Shown: positions 8,106 to 17,435, counted from the stretch's first letter. The stretch: 64,000 bases of DNA from Cellulomonas cellasea (GCF_006538745.1 NZ_BJLR01000041.1:39081-103080); one strand, 5' to 3'. Made by a program: numbers and translations. Notes: generated from the letters alone by a model not told the origin.

Positions 8106-10594
8106 TGACCATGTCCCCCGTCTCCACGCAGACCGACGTGCAGGCCCTCGTCCGCACGCTCGACCTGCCCACGAAGGTCCGCCTCCTCACCGGGGCCACG
8201 GCGTTCACGCTCGCCCCCGACGAGTCGATCGGGCTCGGCGAGGTCCGGCTGTCCGACGGGCCGACCGGCGTGCGCGGCCTGAAGTTCACGGGCGGCCGCA
8301 AAGTCGCCCTGTTCCCGAACGCCACGCTGCTCGCCTCGGCGTGGGACCCGGAGACGACCCGCGAGGTCGGCCGGATGCTCGCCGAGGAGGCGCTCGCGCA
8401 GGAGATCCACGTCGTGCTCGGCCCGACGATCAACCTGCACCGCTCGGTCCTCAACGGCCGCGTCTTCGAGGCCTACTCCGAGGACCCGCTGCTCACCGGG
8501 CGGCTCGCGGCGTCCTACGTCGACGGCCTGCAGTCCCTGCGCGTCGGCGCGTGCCTCAAGCACCTCGTCGCCAACGAGTCGGAGACGCAGCGCAACACGA
8601 TGAACAGCGTGGTCGACGAGGCGACGCTGCGGGAGCTGTACCTGCTCCCCTTCGAGATCGCCACGCAGGAGTCCGACCCCTGGTCGATGATGGCCGCCTA
8701 CAACGACGTCAACGGCGTCGCGGCGACGGAGCAGGACCACGTCATCAACGAGGTCGTCAAGGGCGAGTGGGGCTACACCGGGCTCGTCATGTCCGACTGG
8801 TTCGCGACGAAGACCGCCGGCCCCGCGGCCAACGGCGGGCTCGACCTCGTGATGCCGGGACCGGACGGCCCGTGGGGCGACGCGCTCGTCGCCGCGGTGC
8901 GCTCGGGCGAGGTCGACGAGGCCGTGGTCGACGGCCACCTCACGCGTCTACTCGTGCTCGCGGACCGCGTCGGGGCGCTCGGCGGGCTGCGCGCGTACCC
9001 CGACGAGCTCCCGGCGCTGGACAGCGCGGTGCGCCGCGAGCAGCTCACGCGCCTCGCCGCCCGCGGCATGACGGTCCTGACCAACCGCGACGCCGCGCTC
9101 CCGCTCGGCCGCGGGACGTCGGTCGCGCTGATCGGGCGCCACGCGCTCGAGACGATCGACATGGGCGGCGGCTCCGCGCAGGTCAACCCGCCGTACCAGG
9201 TCAGCGTCGCGGAGGGCCTCACGGCGCTGCTCGGCGACGCGGTCACCGTGGTCGACGGCGTCGAGGTGCGCGAGCGCTCGGTCGCCGCCCGCCCGGAGTT
9301 CGTCACCGACCCGGTCTCGGGCGAGCCGGGCGTGCACATCACGCTCCTCGCGGAGGACGGCACGGTGCTCGACGAGCGCCACTCCGACACCGCGACGACG
9401 ATGGTCGGCTTCGACGACGACCTGCCGGAGGCCGTGCACACCGTGCGCTTCCAGGCCCGCGTCGCCCAGGCGGGCGCCGCCGAGATCGGCGTCATGGGCG
9501 TCGGCAGCTGGGTGCTCACGGTCGGCGACCGGACGCTGCGGCACGTGCTGCGTGCCGGCGGCGGCTTCGCCGAGGAGATGCTGGCGCCCCCAGCCGCGAC
9601 CGAGGTGCTCGACGTGGACACCGACGCAGTGATCGACGGCGAGGTGATGCTGCGCCCGCCGGCCGCGACGGACGTGCTCGACGTCGTCGCCGGTGTGACC
9701 GTCGAGGCGGACGCCGAGCCGATGGCCGGGGTTGGCCTGTTCGGGCTCGTCGCACGCCCGGCGCCGCGGCCCGAGGCCGACGTGATCGCCGACGCGGTGG
9801 CCGCCGCACGCACCGCCGACGTGGCGGTCGTCGTCGTGGGCCTGACCGAGGAGCGCGAGACCGAGTCGGTCGACAAGACGACGCTCGCGCTGCCGGGCGC
9901 GCAGGACGCGATGGTCAGCGCGGTCGCCGCCGCGGCGCGCCGCACGGTCGTCGTGGTGAACGCCGCGACGCCGGTGCTCATGCCGTGGCTCGACGAGGTC
10001 GACGCGGTGCTCTGGGCCGGGCTGCCCGGCCAGGAGGGTGGCCACGCCGTCGCCGCGGCGCTGCTGGGCGACATCGAGCCCGCGGGCCGCCTCGTCACGA
10101 CGTTCCCGGTAGCGGACGGCGCTGCGCCGGCGTGGTCGGTCACGCCCGTCGACGGCGACCTCCAGTACAGCGAGGGCACCTTCATCGGCTACCGCGGGCA
10201 CCACGCGGGCCTCGCGCCGGAGCCGGCATTCTGGCTCGGGCACGGTCTCGGGTACGCGACGTGGGACTACGCCGACGTGACGGTCGACGAGACCGGGGCC
10301 TCGCCGCGGGTCCACGTGACGGTGACCAACACGGGCACGCGGCCGAGCCGCGAGGTCGTGCAGGTCTACCTCGACCCGCAGACCGCCGACCAGCCCGTGC
10401 GGCTCGTCGGCTGGGCGTCCGCGAGCGCCGAGCCGCGCGAGGCGGTGCGCGTCGAGGTCGCGACCGACGCACGGCTGTGGCGGCGCTGGGACACCGCGTC
10501 GGGCACGTGGGGCCGGCTCGCCGGGGGCGGGCGCCTGCTCGTCGCCCGCGGACTCGGCGACGTCCGCGCGGAGGTCGCGCTGACCGAGGTCTGA
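8105..10594 (+). CDS. Cytosolic GH3 beta-glycosidase with PA14-like insert
   Basis: 829 aa, no signal peptide. It begins at ATG 8105, overlapping the MFS stop; ATG 8111 is a weaker alternative. The GH3 (alpha/beta)8 domain spans ~15-310, with LSDGPTGVRG, KHLVANESETQR and nucleophile motif VMSDWF (Asp231). The beta-sandwich follows, interrupted by a PA14-like region (~395-500), as in BglB-type beta-glucosidases, and the protein ends with a fibronectin III-like domain (HVTVTNTGTRPSREVVQVY). It should cleave the terminal beta-linked sugar of imported oligosaccharides; glucose is most likely, but GH3 also includes xylosidases. Followed by a strong hairpin terminator. Confidence 0.9.
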   Translation: MTMSPVSTQTDVQALVRTLDLPTKVRLLTGATAFTLAPDESIGLGEVRLSDGPTGVRGLKFTGGRKVALFPNATLLASAWDPETTREVGRMLAEEALAQEIHVVLGPTINLHRSVLNGRVFEAYSEDPLLTGRLAASYVDGLQSLRVGACLKHLVANESETQRNTMNSVVDEATLRELYLLPFEIATQESDPWSMMAAYNDVNGVAATEQDHVINEVVKGEWGYTGLVMSDWFATKTAGPAANGGLDLVMPGPDGPWGDALVAAVRSGEVDEAVVDGHLTRLLVLADRVGALGGLRAYPDELPALDSAVRREQLTRLAARGMTVLTNRDAALPLGRGTSVALIGRHALETIDMGGGSAQVNPPYQVSVAEGLTALLGDAVTVVDGVEVRERSVAARPEFVTDPVSGEPGVHITLLAEDGTVLDERHSDTATTMVGFDDDLPEAVHTVRFQARVAQAGAAEIGVMGVGSWVLTVGDRTLRHVLRAGGGFAEEMLAPPAATEVLDVDTDAVIDGEVMLRPPAATDVLDVVAGVTVEADAEPMAGVGLFGLVARPAPRPEADVIADAVAAARTADVAVVVVGLTEERETESVDKTTLALPGAQDAMVSAVAAAARRTVVVVNAATPVLMPWLDEVDAVLWAGLPGQEGGHAVAAALLGDIEPAGRLVTTFPVADGAAPAWSVTPVDGDLQYSEGTFIGYRGHHAGLAPEPAFWLGHGLGYATWDYADVTVDETGASPRVHVTVTNTGTRPSREVVQVYLDPQTADQPVRLVGWASASAEPREAVRVEVATDARLWRRWDTASGTWGRLAGGGRLLVARGLGDVRAEVALTEV

Positions 10595-10623
10595 GCCCAC
10601 CGCCGCCCCTCCGCGGCACCCAC

Positions 10624-10661
10624 GGCGCAGCGTCACCGGGCTCCCCCGGTGGCGCTGCGCC
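10624..10661 (+). terminator. Intrinsic terminator of the MFS-GH3 operon
   Basis: GGCGCAGCGTCACCGGG pairs with CCCGGTGGCGCTGCGCC (17 positions, one mismatch) over a 4-nt loop, 30 nt after the GH3 stop. No clear T run follows, as is common at this GC content. Confidence 0.7.
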
Positions 10662-10715
10662 GTCGCGCGGGCCGACCTACAGTCGAAGGACCGACGCCGA
10701 CGACGAGGAGGCACG

Positions 10716-11069
10716 ATGAGTGACCAGACGTCCGTGGAGCGCGACGCGCTGCCCATCCCGGACTACGACCACCTGCCCGTGACGGGCCTCGGCCACCGCA
10801 TCCGCTCGCTGAGCGCCGAGCAGCTCGGGACGCTGCTGACGTACGAGCAAACGCACGGCAACCGCCTGCCCGTCGTGCAGGTCTTCCAGGCGCGGCTCAC
10901 CGAGCTCGAGGACGGCGCCGAGCCGTCGGACGGCGACGCGTCCGGCCTGGCACCCGAGCTCGCCTCCGGTGGCGCGGAGGGTGGCAGCGTCGTGAGCCCG
11001 CAGACGCAGGGGCCGAAGATCAACCCGCCGTCGCACGGCGACCCGACCAACCCGGCGCAACCGCGCTGA
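10716..11069 (+). CDS. Short conserved actinobacterial protein
   Basis: 117 aa with an ideal AGGAGG 5 nt before the ATG. Residues ~12-65 (LPIPDYDHLPVTGLGHRI, then a Leu-rich helix containing EQLGTLLTYEQTHGNR) form a compact helical motif seen at the N-terminus of small actinobacterial proteins, possibly the DUF8129 type. The remainder is Gly/Ser/Pro-rich and probably disordered. No signal peptide or membrane segment. It stands alone between two terminators. Function unknown. Confidence 0.7.
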   Translation: MSDQTSVERDALPIPDYDHLPVTGLGHRIRSLSAEQLGTLLTYEQTHGNRLPVVQVFQARLTELEDGAEPSDGDASGLAPELASGGAEGGSVVSPQTQGPKINPPSHGDPTNPAQPR

Positions 11070-11133
11070 ACCCTCCGCGGGTCGAGCGGCTCGGCGCCAC
11101 CGGCACCGCACGGACCGCTCACCCGGGACGCAC

Positions 11134-11171
11134 GGCAGGGCCACCACGCACCCCCGCGTGGTGGCCCTGCC
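11134..11171. terminator. Bidirectional terminator between a small gene (+) and nirD (-)
   Basis: GGCAGGGCCACCACGC at 11134-11149 pairs perfectly over 16 bp with 11156-11171 around a 6-nt loop. It lies between two convergent transcription units. Confidence 0.75.
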
Positions 11172-11221
11172 GGCTCGGGCCTCGCACACCCCCTGCGCGA
11201 CGCCCCCCGTGCCGCCGGCGG

Positions 11222-11557
11222 TCAGCCGGCGACCCGCACGCGGCCGTCGGCGTCCACCACGACGCCGAACGTCCGCAGGTCCTGCGGCTCCTTGCCTGCG
11301 GGGTCCAGGCACGCACCGGTGCGCAGGTCCCAGACCTGCTTGTACATCGGCGAGGCGAGCGTCGCCGCGTCGCCCGCCGAGCCGACGATCCCGCGCGAGA
11401 GCACGTTGGCGCCGGAGAACGGGTCGCGCTGCTGCACCGCGACGACCTCGTCGCCCTGCAGCCGGAACACCGCGACCTGGTGCTCGCCGACGAGCGCGGC
11501 CGCACCGCGCTCCGGGAGCAGGTCCTCGACGTGGCAGACGGTCGTCCAGGCGCTCAT
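11222..11557 (-). CDS. nirD: Nitrite reductase (NADH) small subunit
   Basis: 111 aa; ATG 11557 overlaps the nirB stop by 4 nt. It is a Rieske-like beta fold with Trp-rich core and DPFSGANVLSRGIVG, ending in a short strand (VVVDADGRVRVAG). Like other NirD proteins it has no Cys/His cluster ligands in the usual CxH positions, so it should not bind a 2Fe-2S centre. It associates with NirB in the cytosol to reduce nitrite to ammonium. Confidence 0.92.
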   Translation of the reverse strand: MSAWTTVCHVEDLLPERGAAALVGEHQVAVFRLQGDEVVAVQQRDPFSGANVLSRGIVGSAGDAATLASPMYKQVWDLRTGACLDPAGKEPQDLRTFGVVVDADGRVRVAG

Positions 11558-14130
11558 GAGCGCACCTCCAGCGTGCGGGCGATGACGGGGTTGCGGTCGG
11601 CGACGTCGTCGCCGGCGCGGGCGGGGCGGACCTGGCCGCGCACCGGGGCGTAGACGAGGTCCGGGTCCGGGGTGTCCGGGGCGTTCACGAAGGACACGAA
11701 CTGCCGCAGCTTCGCCGGGTCGTCGAGCGTCGCGCGCCACTCGTCGGTGTACTGCGCGACGTGCTCGGCCATCACGGCGTCGAGCTCGGCGCCGATGCCA
11801 CGGGAGTCCTCCACGACGACCCGGCGCAGCTCGGCGAGCCCGCCCGGGTACTCCGCGACCCACGGCGCGGTGCGCTGCACCCGGTCCGCGGACTGGATGT
11901 AGTGCGCCAGGAACCGGTCGATCACCTGCACGAGCCGGTCGTCGTCCAGGTCCTCGGCGAGCAGCTCGGCGTGGCGGGGCGTGAAGCCGCCGTTGCCGCC
12001 GACGTACACGTTCCAGCCCTTCTCGGTCGCGATGACGCCGACGTCCTTGCCGCGCGCCTCGGCGCACTCGCGCGCGCAGCCCGAGACGCCGACCTTGAAC
12101 TTGTGCGGCGAGCGCAGCCCCCGGTACCGGAGCTCGAGGCGCACGGCCATGCTCGCGGAGTCCTGCACGCCGAACCGGCACCACGCCTGCCCGACGCAGG
12201 ACTTCACCGCACGCAGCGACTTGCCGTACGCCTGGCCCGACTCGAAGCCGGCGTCGACGAGCCGGCGCCAGATCGCGGGCAGCTGGTCGATGCGTGCGCC
12301 GAACATCGCGATGCGCTGTGCGCCCGTGATGCGGGTCGCGAGCCCGAACTCGGCGGCGACCTGGCCGAGCACGACGAGCTTCTCGGGGGTGATCTCCCCG
12401 CCCGGCACGCGCGGGACCACCGAGTACGTGCCGTCCTTCTGCATGTTCGCGAGCACGTGGTCGTTGGTGTCCTGCAGCGCCGCGTGCTCGCGCTCGAGCA
12501 CGTGCCCCGCGTTGGTCGAGGAGAGCATCGACGCAACGGCGGGCTTGCAGACCGCGCAGCCGCGGCCGGTGCCGTGCGCCTCGACGACCTGCGTGAACGT
12601 GCGCAGCCCGTCGCGGCGGACGAGCGCGAACAGCTCGGCGCGCGGCATCGCGAAGTGCTCGCACATCGCGTTCGAGACGGTGACGCCCGCGCTCTCGAGC
12701 GTCGAGTTCACGATCTTGGTGAGCAGCGGGACGCACGAGCCGCAGACGGTGCCGGCGCGCGTGCACTTCTTGACCTCGCCGACGCTCGTGCAGCCGTGCT
12801 CGGTGACCGCGGCGCGCACGGTGCCCGCCGAGACGTTGGAGCAGGAGCAGACGACGACGTCGTCCGGCAGGTCCGGGCCGGGCGCCGGCGCGCCGCCCTC
12901 GGGTGCGAGGAACGCGGACGGGTCGGCGCCGAGCGGGCGGCCGAGCATCGGGCGCAGCGAGGAGTACAGCGACGTGTCGCCGACGAACACCCCGCCGAGC
13001 AGCGTGCGCGCGTCGTCCGACACGACGAGCTTGCGGTACGTCTGGGCGACCGGGTCGGCGAACATGACCTCGAGCGCGCCCGGGGTCAGCGCGAACACGT
13101 CGCCGAAGCTCGCGGCGTCGACCCCGACGCCCTTGAGCTTCGTGCCGTCCGCCGCGGGCCGGTACGTCGCGGACCCGCCGAGCAGCTGGTCGACGACCAC
13201 GTCGGCCATCGCGTTGCCCGGCGCGACGAGGCCGGTGCACTCGCCCTCGAACGACGCGCACTCCCCCACGGCCCAGATCGACGGGTCGGACGTGCGGCAC
13301 GTGGGGCCGACGACGACGCCGCCGCGCTCGCCGATCGCGAGCCCGGACTCGCGGGCCACCCGGTCGCGCGGGCGCACGCCGGTCGAGAACACGACGACGT
13401 CGGCGGGGACCGACGAGCCGTCGGACAGGTCCATCGTCGCGACCGCGCCGTCGGCCGCGGCACCGAGCCGCGTCGCGCCGGTCGAGGTCCGCACGTCCAT
13501 GCCGAGCCCGGTGACCAGGACGCGCAGCGCTTCGCCGCCGCCATCGTCGAGCTGGACGTTCATCAGGCGGTCCGCGAACTCGACGACCGTCGCGCTCGTG
13601 CCCAGCTTCTGGAGGGCCGCCGCGGCCTCGAGCCCGAGCACCCCGCCGCCGACGACCGCACCCGCGAGCGGCCGGCCGAGCTCCTCGGTGCGCCGGGCGA
13701 CCCAGTCGCGCAGCGCCTCGACGTCGGCGAGCGTGCGGTACGTGAACACGCCGGGCAGGTCGGTGCCCTCGGTGCGCGGCGTCCAGGCCCACGAGCCGGT
13801 CGCGAGCACGAGCTGGTCGTACGCCTCGACGCGGCCCGAGCGGGTCGTGACGGTGCGCGCGTCCCGGTCGACGCTGCGCACCGGGTCGCCCGTGCGCAGC
13901 TGCACGCGCGGGTCGAGCCACGGCGTCCCGGGCAGGGTCAGCGCACGCGCGTCGCTCCCGCTGAAGAAGTCGGACAGGTGCACGCGGTCGTACGGCGCGG
14001 CGTCCTCCTCGCCGAGCACGGTCAGCTGCCACGCGCCCTCGGGCGAGCGGGTGACGAGCTGCTCGGCGAGGTGGTGGGCGACCATGCCGGCGCCGACGAC
14101 GAGGACTCGGCCGGGGGATGTCAGGCTCAT
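11554..14130 (-). CDS. nirB: Nitrite reductase (NADH) large subunit
   Basis: 858 aa, typical length. ATG 14130 is picked because the FAD-binding GAGMVAHHL follows at once; an in-frame start at 14232 gives an implausible tail. Domains: FAD/NAD(H) reductase ~5-320; a BFD-like 2Fe-2S unit with Cys428, Cys430, Cys463 and Cys466; a second Cys pair (GCAVCKP); then nitrite/sulfite reductase half domains with the 4Fe-4S/siroheme ligands Cys645, Cys651, Cys685 and Cys689. It transfers electrons from NADH to siroheme for six-electron reduction of nitrite to ammonium. No nitrate reductase or transporter gene lies alongside, so nitrite must come from elsewhere. Confidence 0.95.
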   Translation of the reverse strand: MSLTSPGRVLVVGAGMVAHHLAEQLVTRSPEGAWQLTVLGEEDAAPYDRVHLSDFFSGSDARALTLPGTPWLDPRVQLRTGDPVRSVDRDARTVTTRSGRVEAYDQLVLATGSWAWTPRTEGTDLPGVFTYRTLADVEALRDWVARRTEELGRPLAGAVVGGGVLGLEAAAALQKLGTSATVVEFADRLMNVQLDDGGGEALRVLVTGLGMDVRTSTGATRLGAAADGAVATMDLSDGSSVPADVVVFSTGVRPRDRVARESGLAIGERGGVVVGPTCRTSDPSIWAVGECASFEGECTGLVAPGNAMADVVVDQLLGGSATYRPAADGTKLKGVGVDAASFGDVFALTPGALEVMFADPVAQTYRKLVVSDDARTLLGGVFVGDTSLYSSLRPMLGRPLGADPSAFLAPEGGAPAPGPDLPDDVVVCSCSNVSAGTVRAAVTEHGCTSVGEVKKCTRAGTVCGSCVPLLTKIVNSTLESAGVTVSNAMCEHFAMPRAELFALVRRDGLRTFTQVVEAHGTGRGCAVCKPAVASMLSSTNAGHVLEREHAALQDTNDHVLANMQKDGTYSVVPRVPGGEITPEKLVVLGQVAAEFGLATRITGAQRIAMFGARIDQLPAIWRRLVDAGFESGQAYGKSLRAVKSCVGQAWCRFGVQDSASMAVRLELRYRGLRSPHKFKVGVSGCARECAEARGKDVGVIATEKGWNVYVGGNGGFTPRHAELLAEDLDDDRLVQVIDRFLAHYIQSADRVQRTAPWVAEYPGGLAELRRVVVEDSRGIGAELDAVMAEHVAQYTDEWRATLDDPAKLRQFVSFVNAPDTPDPDLVYAPVRGQVRPARAGDDVADRNPVIARTLEVRS

Positions 14131-14280
14131 GGTGGGTCTTTCGCTCGGGTTGCGGGTGTGGTGGTCCCGCACGAGCCATACTCCCGGCCGGCTCCGGGCC
14201 AGGTCCGGGCCCTTGGACCCAGAGGACCTCACAACGCGCGGCGCTGACCTGTGAGAACGCGGTCTGCGGGCGGCGACGCC

Positions 14281-15009
14281 TCAGGCGGCGAGGAAGCGTC
14301 GCAGGGTCTCGGCGTTGCGGACGGCGTGCGCGTGGCCGTCGTTGTTGAAGTACGCGAAGACCTCGGTCCCCGCCGACTCCCACTCCCGGATCCGGTCGGC
14401 CCACCAGCGCAGGTCGTCGTCGGAGTACGAGCCCGCGTACAGGTGCTCGTGGTCGGGTCCGTGCAGGCGCACGTACGCGAACGGTGCGGTCACGCGCAGC
14501 CGGCACGGGAGGTTTGCGCCGCTCAGCACGCAGTAGGCGGCGCCGTGCCGCTCGAGGAGGCGCAGCACGTCCTCGTGCTCCCACGAGGGGTGCCGGAGCT
14601 CGACGCACACCCGGATCCACGGCGGCACCTGGGCGAGGAACCAGTCGAGCCGGGCGTCGTCGTGTGCGTGCAGCGGCGAGGTCTGCACGAGCAGCACCGC
14701 CCGCTTGTCCCCGAGCTCGTGCCAGCCCGCCGCGATGCGCTCGATCCACACCTCGGGGTCGTACAGCTTCTTCGCGTGCGTGAGCCCGCGCGGGGCCTTG
14801 ACCGTCATGAGGAAGCCGGGCGGGAGCCGCTCGCGCCACCCCGCGAACGTCGCGGTGCGCGGCCAGCGGTAGAAGCTCGCGTTGAGCTCGACGGTCGAGA
14901 ACCGCCGCACGTAGTGCCCGAGGCGGTCGCGGCTCGGGGTCCCCGGCGGGTACACCTCGCCCTCCCAGTGGTCGTAGCTCCACCCCGAGGTGCCGACGTG
15001 CACGGTCAT
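14281..15009 (-). CDS. DUF72 family protein (YecE-like)
   Basis: 242 aa, a usual length. The start MTVHVGTSGWSYDHWEG is diagnostic of DUF72, as are VELNASFYRWP (~40-50), FLMTVKAPRGLTH (~66-78) and the C-terminal VFAYFNNDGHAHAVRNA. These proteins adopt a TIM-barrel fold resembling endonuclease IV/xylose isomerase; their activity is not known. It ends 150 nt before nirB and starts 10 nt after the NDH-2 stop, so it may be the last gene of the ChaB-NDH-2 transcript. Confidence 0.88.
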   Translation of the reverse strand: MTVHVGTSGWSYDHWEGEVYPPGTPSRDRLGHYVRRFSTVELNASFYRWPRTATFAGWRERLPPGFLMTVKAPRGLTHAKKLYDPEVWIERIAAGWHELGDKRAVLLVQTSPLHAHDDARLDWFLAQVPPWIRVCVELRHPSWEHEDVLRLLERHGAAYCVLSGANLPCRLRVTAPFAYVRLHGPDHEHLYAGSYSDDDLRWWADRIREWESAGTEVFAYFNNDGHAHAVRNAETLRRFLAA

Positions 15010-15019
15010 CGGGGCCCGC

Positions 15020-16402
15020 TCACGACGCCGCCGCCGTGGCCGGCCCCGGGTCGGGTCGCGGCTGCGTCGCGGGCTGCTGGTCCCCGAGCGCCCGCTCGTG
15101 CTCGTCGAGCGCCCGCCGCGCGAGCACCTGCTGCAGCGTCGCCGTGCGCTCGGACCGCCCCCGCCCGACGAAGCTCACCGTCCAGTGCAGCAGCGTCGTG
15201 AGCCGGTTCTTGAACCCGACGAGGTAGACGAGGTGCACCGCGAGCCACAAGACCCACGCGACGAGGCCGGCCGTCTGGAACGACCCGACCTGGGCGACCG
15301 CGTGGAACCGCGAGACGGTCGCCATGCTGCCCTTGTCCCGGTACGCGAACGCCTGGCCGGTCGGCTCACCCGCCAGGCGCCGGCGGATCTGCCCCGCCGC
15401 GTGCTGCCCGCTCTGCATCGCGACCTGCGCGACGCCGGGCAGGTCGAGCGCCATGAGGTCGCCCACCACGAACACCTCGGGGTGCCCGGGCAGCGAGCAG
15501 TCGGGCTCGACGCGCACGCGCCCCACCCGGTCGGTCTCGGCACCGCTCTGCTCCGCGAGCAGGGCACCGAGGGGCGACGCGGCGACGCCGGCCGCCCAGA
15601 CCTTGCAGCGCGCCTCGACCCGGCTGCGGGACCCGTCGGGGGCCTCGAAGTCGACACCCGTCTCGTCGAGCCCCACGACCTTCGCGTCGAGCATCACCTC
15701 GACGCCCAGCTCCTCGAGCCGCCGTGCCGCGGCGCGCCCGAGCCTCTCGGCGAACGTCGGCAGGACGGCGGGCGCCGCGTCGGCGAGCACGATGCGCGCG
15801 TGCGCGGGGTCGATGTGCCGGAAGTTGCCAGCGAGCGCCCGGTGCGCCAGCTCGGCGATCTGGCCGGCCATCTCGACGCCGGTCGGTCCCGCGCCCACGA
15901 CGACGAACGTCAGCAGGCGGCGGACCTCCGCGGGGTCGCGGCTCAGCTCCGCGAGCTCGAACGCGCCGAAGATCCGCCCGCGCAGCTCGAGGGCGTCGTC
16001 GACGCTCTTGAGCCCGGGCGCGTGCTCCGCGAACCCGTCGTTCCCGAAGTAGGACTGCCCGGCGCCGGCGGCCACGACGAGGCTGTCGTAGGACGTCGTC
16101 GCGGTGCCGCCCGGTGAGCGCGAGGTCACGACCCGGGCCTGCAGGTCGATGTCGGTGACGGTGCCGAGGAGCACCCGTGCGTTGCGCTGCCGGCGCAGGA
16201 CGTCCCGCGTCGCCGGGGCGATCTCGCCCTCCGAGAGCACCCCGGTCGCGACCTGGTAGAGCAGCGGCTGGAAGAGGTGGTGGCCCGTGCTGGCGAGCAC
16301 GGTGACCCGCACCGGGTCGCGCGCGAGGGCCTTCGTCGCGAACAGCCCGCCGAAGCCCGAGCCGATCACCACGACGTGGTGCGGGGCGGGCGCGTCCGTC
16401 AC
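15020..16402 (-). CDS. ndh: Type II NADH dehydrogenase (NDH-2)
   Basis: 460 aa from GTG 16402, overlapping the preceding ChaB-like gene by 4 nt. Two dinucleotide motifs are present: FAD site GSGFGG (14-19) and NAD(P)H site GAGPTGVEMAG (~170). YFGNDGFAEHAPGLKS and VFVVGDLMALD are typical of NDH-2. The C-terminus carries one hydrophobic helix (VAWVLWLAVHLVYLVGFK) that anchors these monotopic enzymes to the cytoplasmic face of the membrane. It would oxidise NADH and reduce menaquinone without proton pumping. Close FAD-dependent quinone reductases are the alternative. Confidence 0.88.
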   Translation of the reverse strand: MTDAPAPHHVVVIGSGFGGLFATKALARDPVRVTVLASTGHHLFQPLLYQVATGVLSEGEIAPATRDVLRRQRNARVLLGTVTDIDLQARVVTSRSPGGTATTSYDSLVVAAGAGQSYFGNDGFAEHAPGLKSVDDALELRGRIFGAFELAELSRDPAEVRRLLTFVVVGAGPTGVEMAGQIAELAHRALAGNFRHIDPAHARIVLADAAPAVLPTFAERLGRAAARRLEELGVEVMLDAKVVGLDETGVDFEAPDGSRSRVEARCKVWAAGVAASPLGALLAEQSGAETDRVGRVRVEPDCSLPGHPEVFVVGDLMALDLPGVAQVAMQSGQHAAGQIRRRLAGEPTGQAFAYRDKGSMATVSRFHAVAQVGSFQTAGLVAWVLWLAVHLVYLVGFKNRLTTLLHWTVSFVGRGRSERTATLQQVLARRALDEHERALGDQQPATQPRPDPGPATAAAS

Positions 16403-16827
16403 GAGCCCTCGCGGGCCCGGCGGGACGCGCGGTCGTTCGCCCTCTGGATCGCCTCGACGAGCTCGGCCTTCGTCATCGACGAGCGCCCGGGCACGTCGAG
16501 GCGCTTCGCGACGTCGTAGAGGTGCTGCTTGCTCGCGTTCGCGTCGACGCCGCCCGCGGTGGGCCGGTCCGTGCCGGCGCCGCCCTCGGCCTGCGGGTCG
16601 GACGGCCCGTACTCGTCCTTGGGCTCCCAGTGGTCGCCGACCTTCTCGTACGTGTGCTTGAGCGCGGCGTACGCGACGCGGTGCGCTCGCTCCTCGTCGC
16701 CGTCGTACTCCTCGGCCGCCGAGTCGTAGGTCTTGGTGAACGTGCGCTGCGCCTTCGCGTCGGAGCGCTTGAGCGTCTCGGGGAGCTCGCTCTGCTTGGG
16801 CTTGCCGGCGCGGGTCGTCTTCGGTAT
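16399..16827 (-). CDS. ChaB family protein with Rho-N/SAP-like tail, apparent AUA start
   Basis: 142 aa when read from ATA at 16827. The family normally opens MPKTT followed by SELPETLKRSDAKAQRTF; here the first codon is ATA, with AGGAG exactly 6 nt upstream and no ATG, GTG or TTG at a sensible position, the in-frame extension being an Arg-rich non-conserved stretch. ChaB domain ~1-75 (AHRVAYAALKHTYEK) and a C-terminal Rho N-terminal-like motif ~100-140 (LYDVAKRLDVPGRSSMTKAELVEAI). ChaB was once linked to cation transport, but small ChaB/Rho-N proteins are of unknown role. Overlaps the NDH-2 start by 4 nt. Confidence 0.8.
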   Translation of the reverse strand: MPKTTRAGKPKQSELPETLKRSDAKAQRTFTKTYDSAAEEYDGDEERAHRVAYAALKHTYEKVGDHWEPKDEYGPSDPQAEGGAGTDRPTAGGVDANASKQHLYDVAKRLDVPGRSSMTKAELVEAIQRANDRASRRAREGS

Positions 16828-16979
16828 CCCGGTCTCCTCTCGTCGGGGTCCCCGTCGTCGGGACCGCGTCGCGTGCGTCCGTCTCGTCCCAGCGTGCCGC
16901 GCGCGCCGTCGATCCGCGCGGCGGGACCCCGCGGAACGCTGCCGCAGGCCGCGTGGGTGGCGGGTGTGACGATGGGTCG

Positions 16980-17381
16980 ATGACCGACGACGCGGCACGG
17001 ACCGGTGAACGCGGCGCGGCGGCCGACGCCCCGGCACCGGCGGAGCCGTTCGACGCCCGCGCGGTGCTCACGGACCTGCGCGCCGAGCTCGACGGGCGGC
17101 TGCGCGAGCTGACGGGCTCGTTCGACGAGCTCGTCGCCGCGTCGGCGGACTCCAACGCGGACGACGAGCACGACCCCGAGGGCGCGACCATCGCGTTCGA
17201 GCGCTCGCAGCTCGACACGATCGTCCGGCACGTGCGGCACCAGCTCGCGGAGACCGACGCCGCGCTCGGACGCGTCGAGGCGGGGACCTACGGCGTGTGC
17301 GAGGTGTGCGGGCGGCCGGTCCCGGTGGCCCGGCTCGAGGCGCGCCCGGTCGCGCGGACGTGCGTGGGGTGCGCGGCCTGA
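16980..17381 (+). CDS. TraR/DksA-type zinc-finger protein
   Basis: 133 aa from ATG 16980. A helical coiled-coil-like region (~20-95) rich in Glu/Arg/Leu is followed by a C4 zinc finger, CEVC and CVGC separated by 17 residues, with the GTYGVCEVCGRPVP signature. In E. coli DksA the coiled coil enters the RNA polymerase secondary channel. Short actinobacterial homologues lack experimental proof of this, so a role in transcription or stress response is inference. Divergent from the ChaB-like gene, with a 152-bp shared promoter region. Confidence 0.82.
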   Translation: MTDDAARTGERGAAADAPAPAEPFDARAVLTDLRAELDGRLRELTGSFDELVAASADSNADDEHDPEGATIAFERSQLDTIVRHVRHQLAETDAALGRVEAGTYGVCEVCGRPVPVARLEARPVARTCVGCAA

Positions 17382-17435
17382 GCGGGTGGCCGAGCGTCGA
17401 CGTCCGGCTGCAGCCGGTGCGTCGGGGGCGAACCG

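Noticed and set aside
7166..10594. A longer GH3 protein reading back into the MFS gene
   Set aside because: The extension is the MFS gene in the wrong frame; the GH3 fold begins right after ATG 8105.
17404..17417. Palindrome CCGGCTGCAGCCGG between the DksA-like gene and rnz
   Set aside because: Usable arms are only about 5 bp with a 4-nt loop; too weak to call a terminator or an operator.
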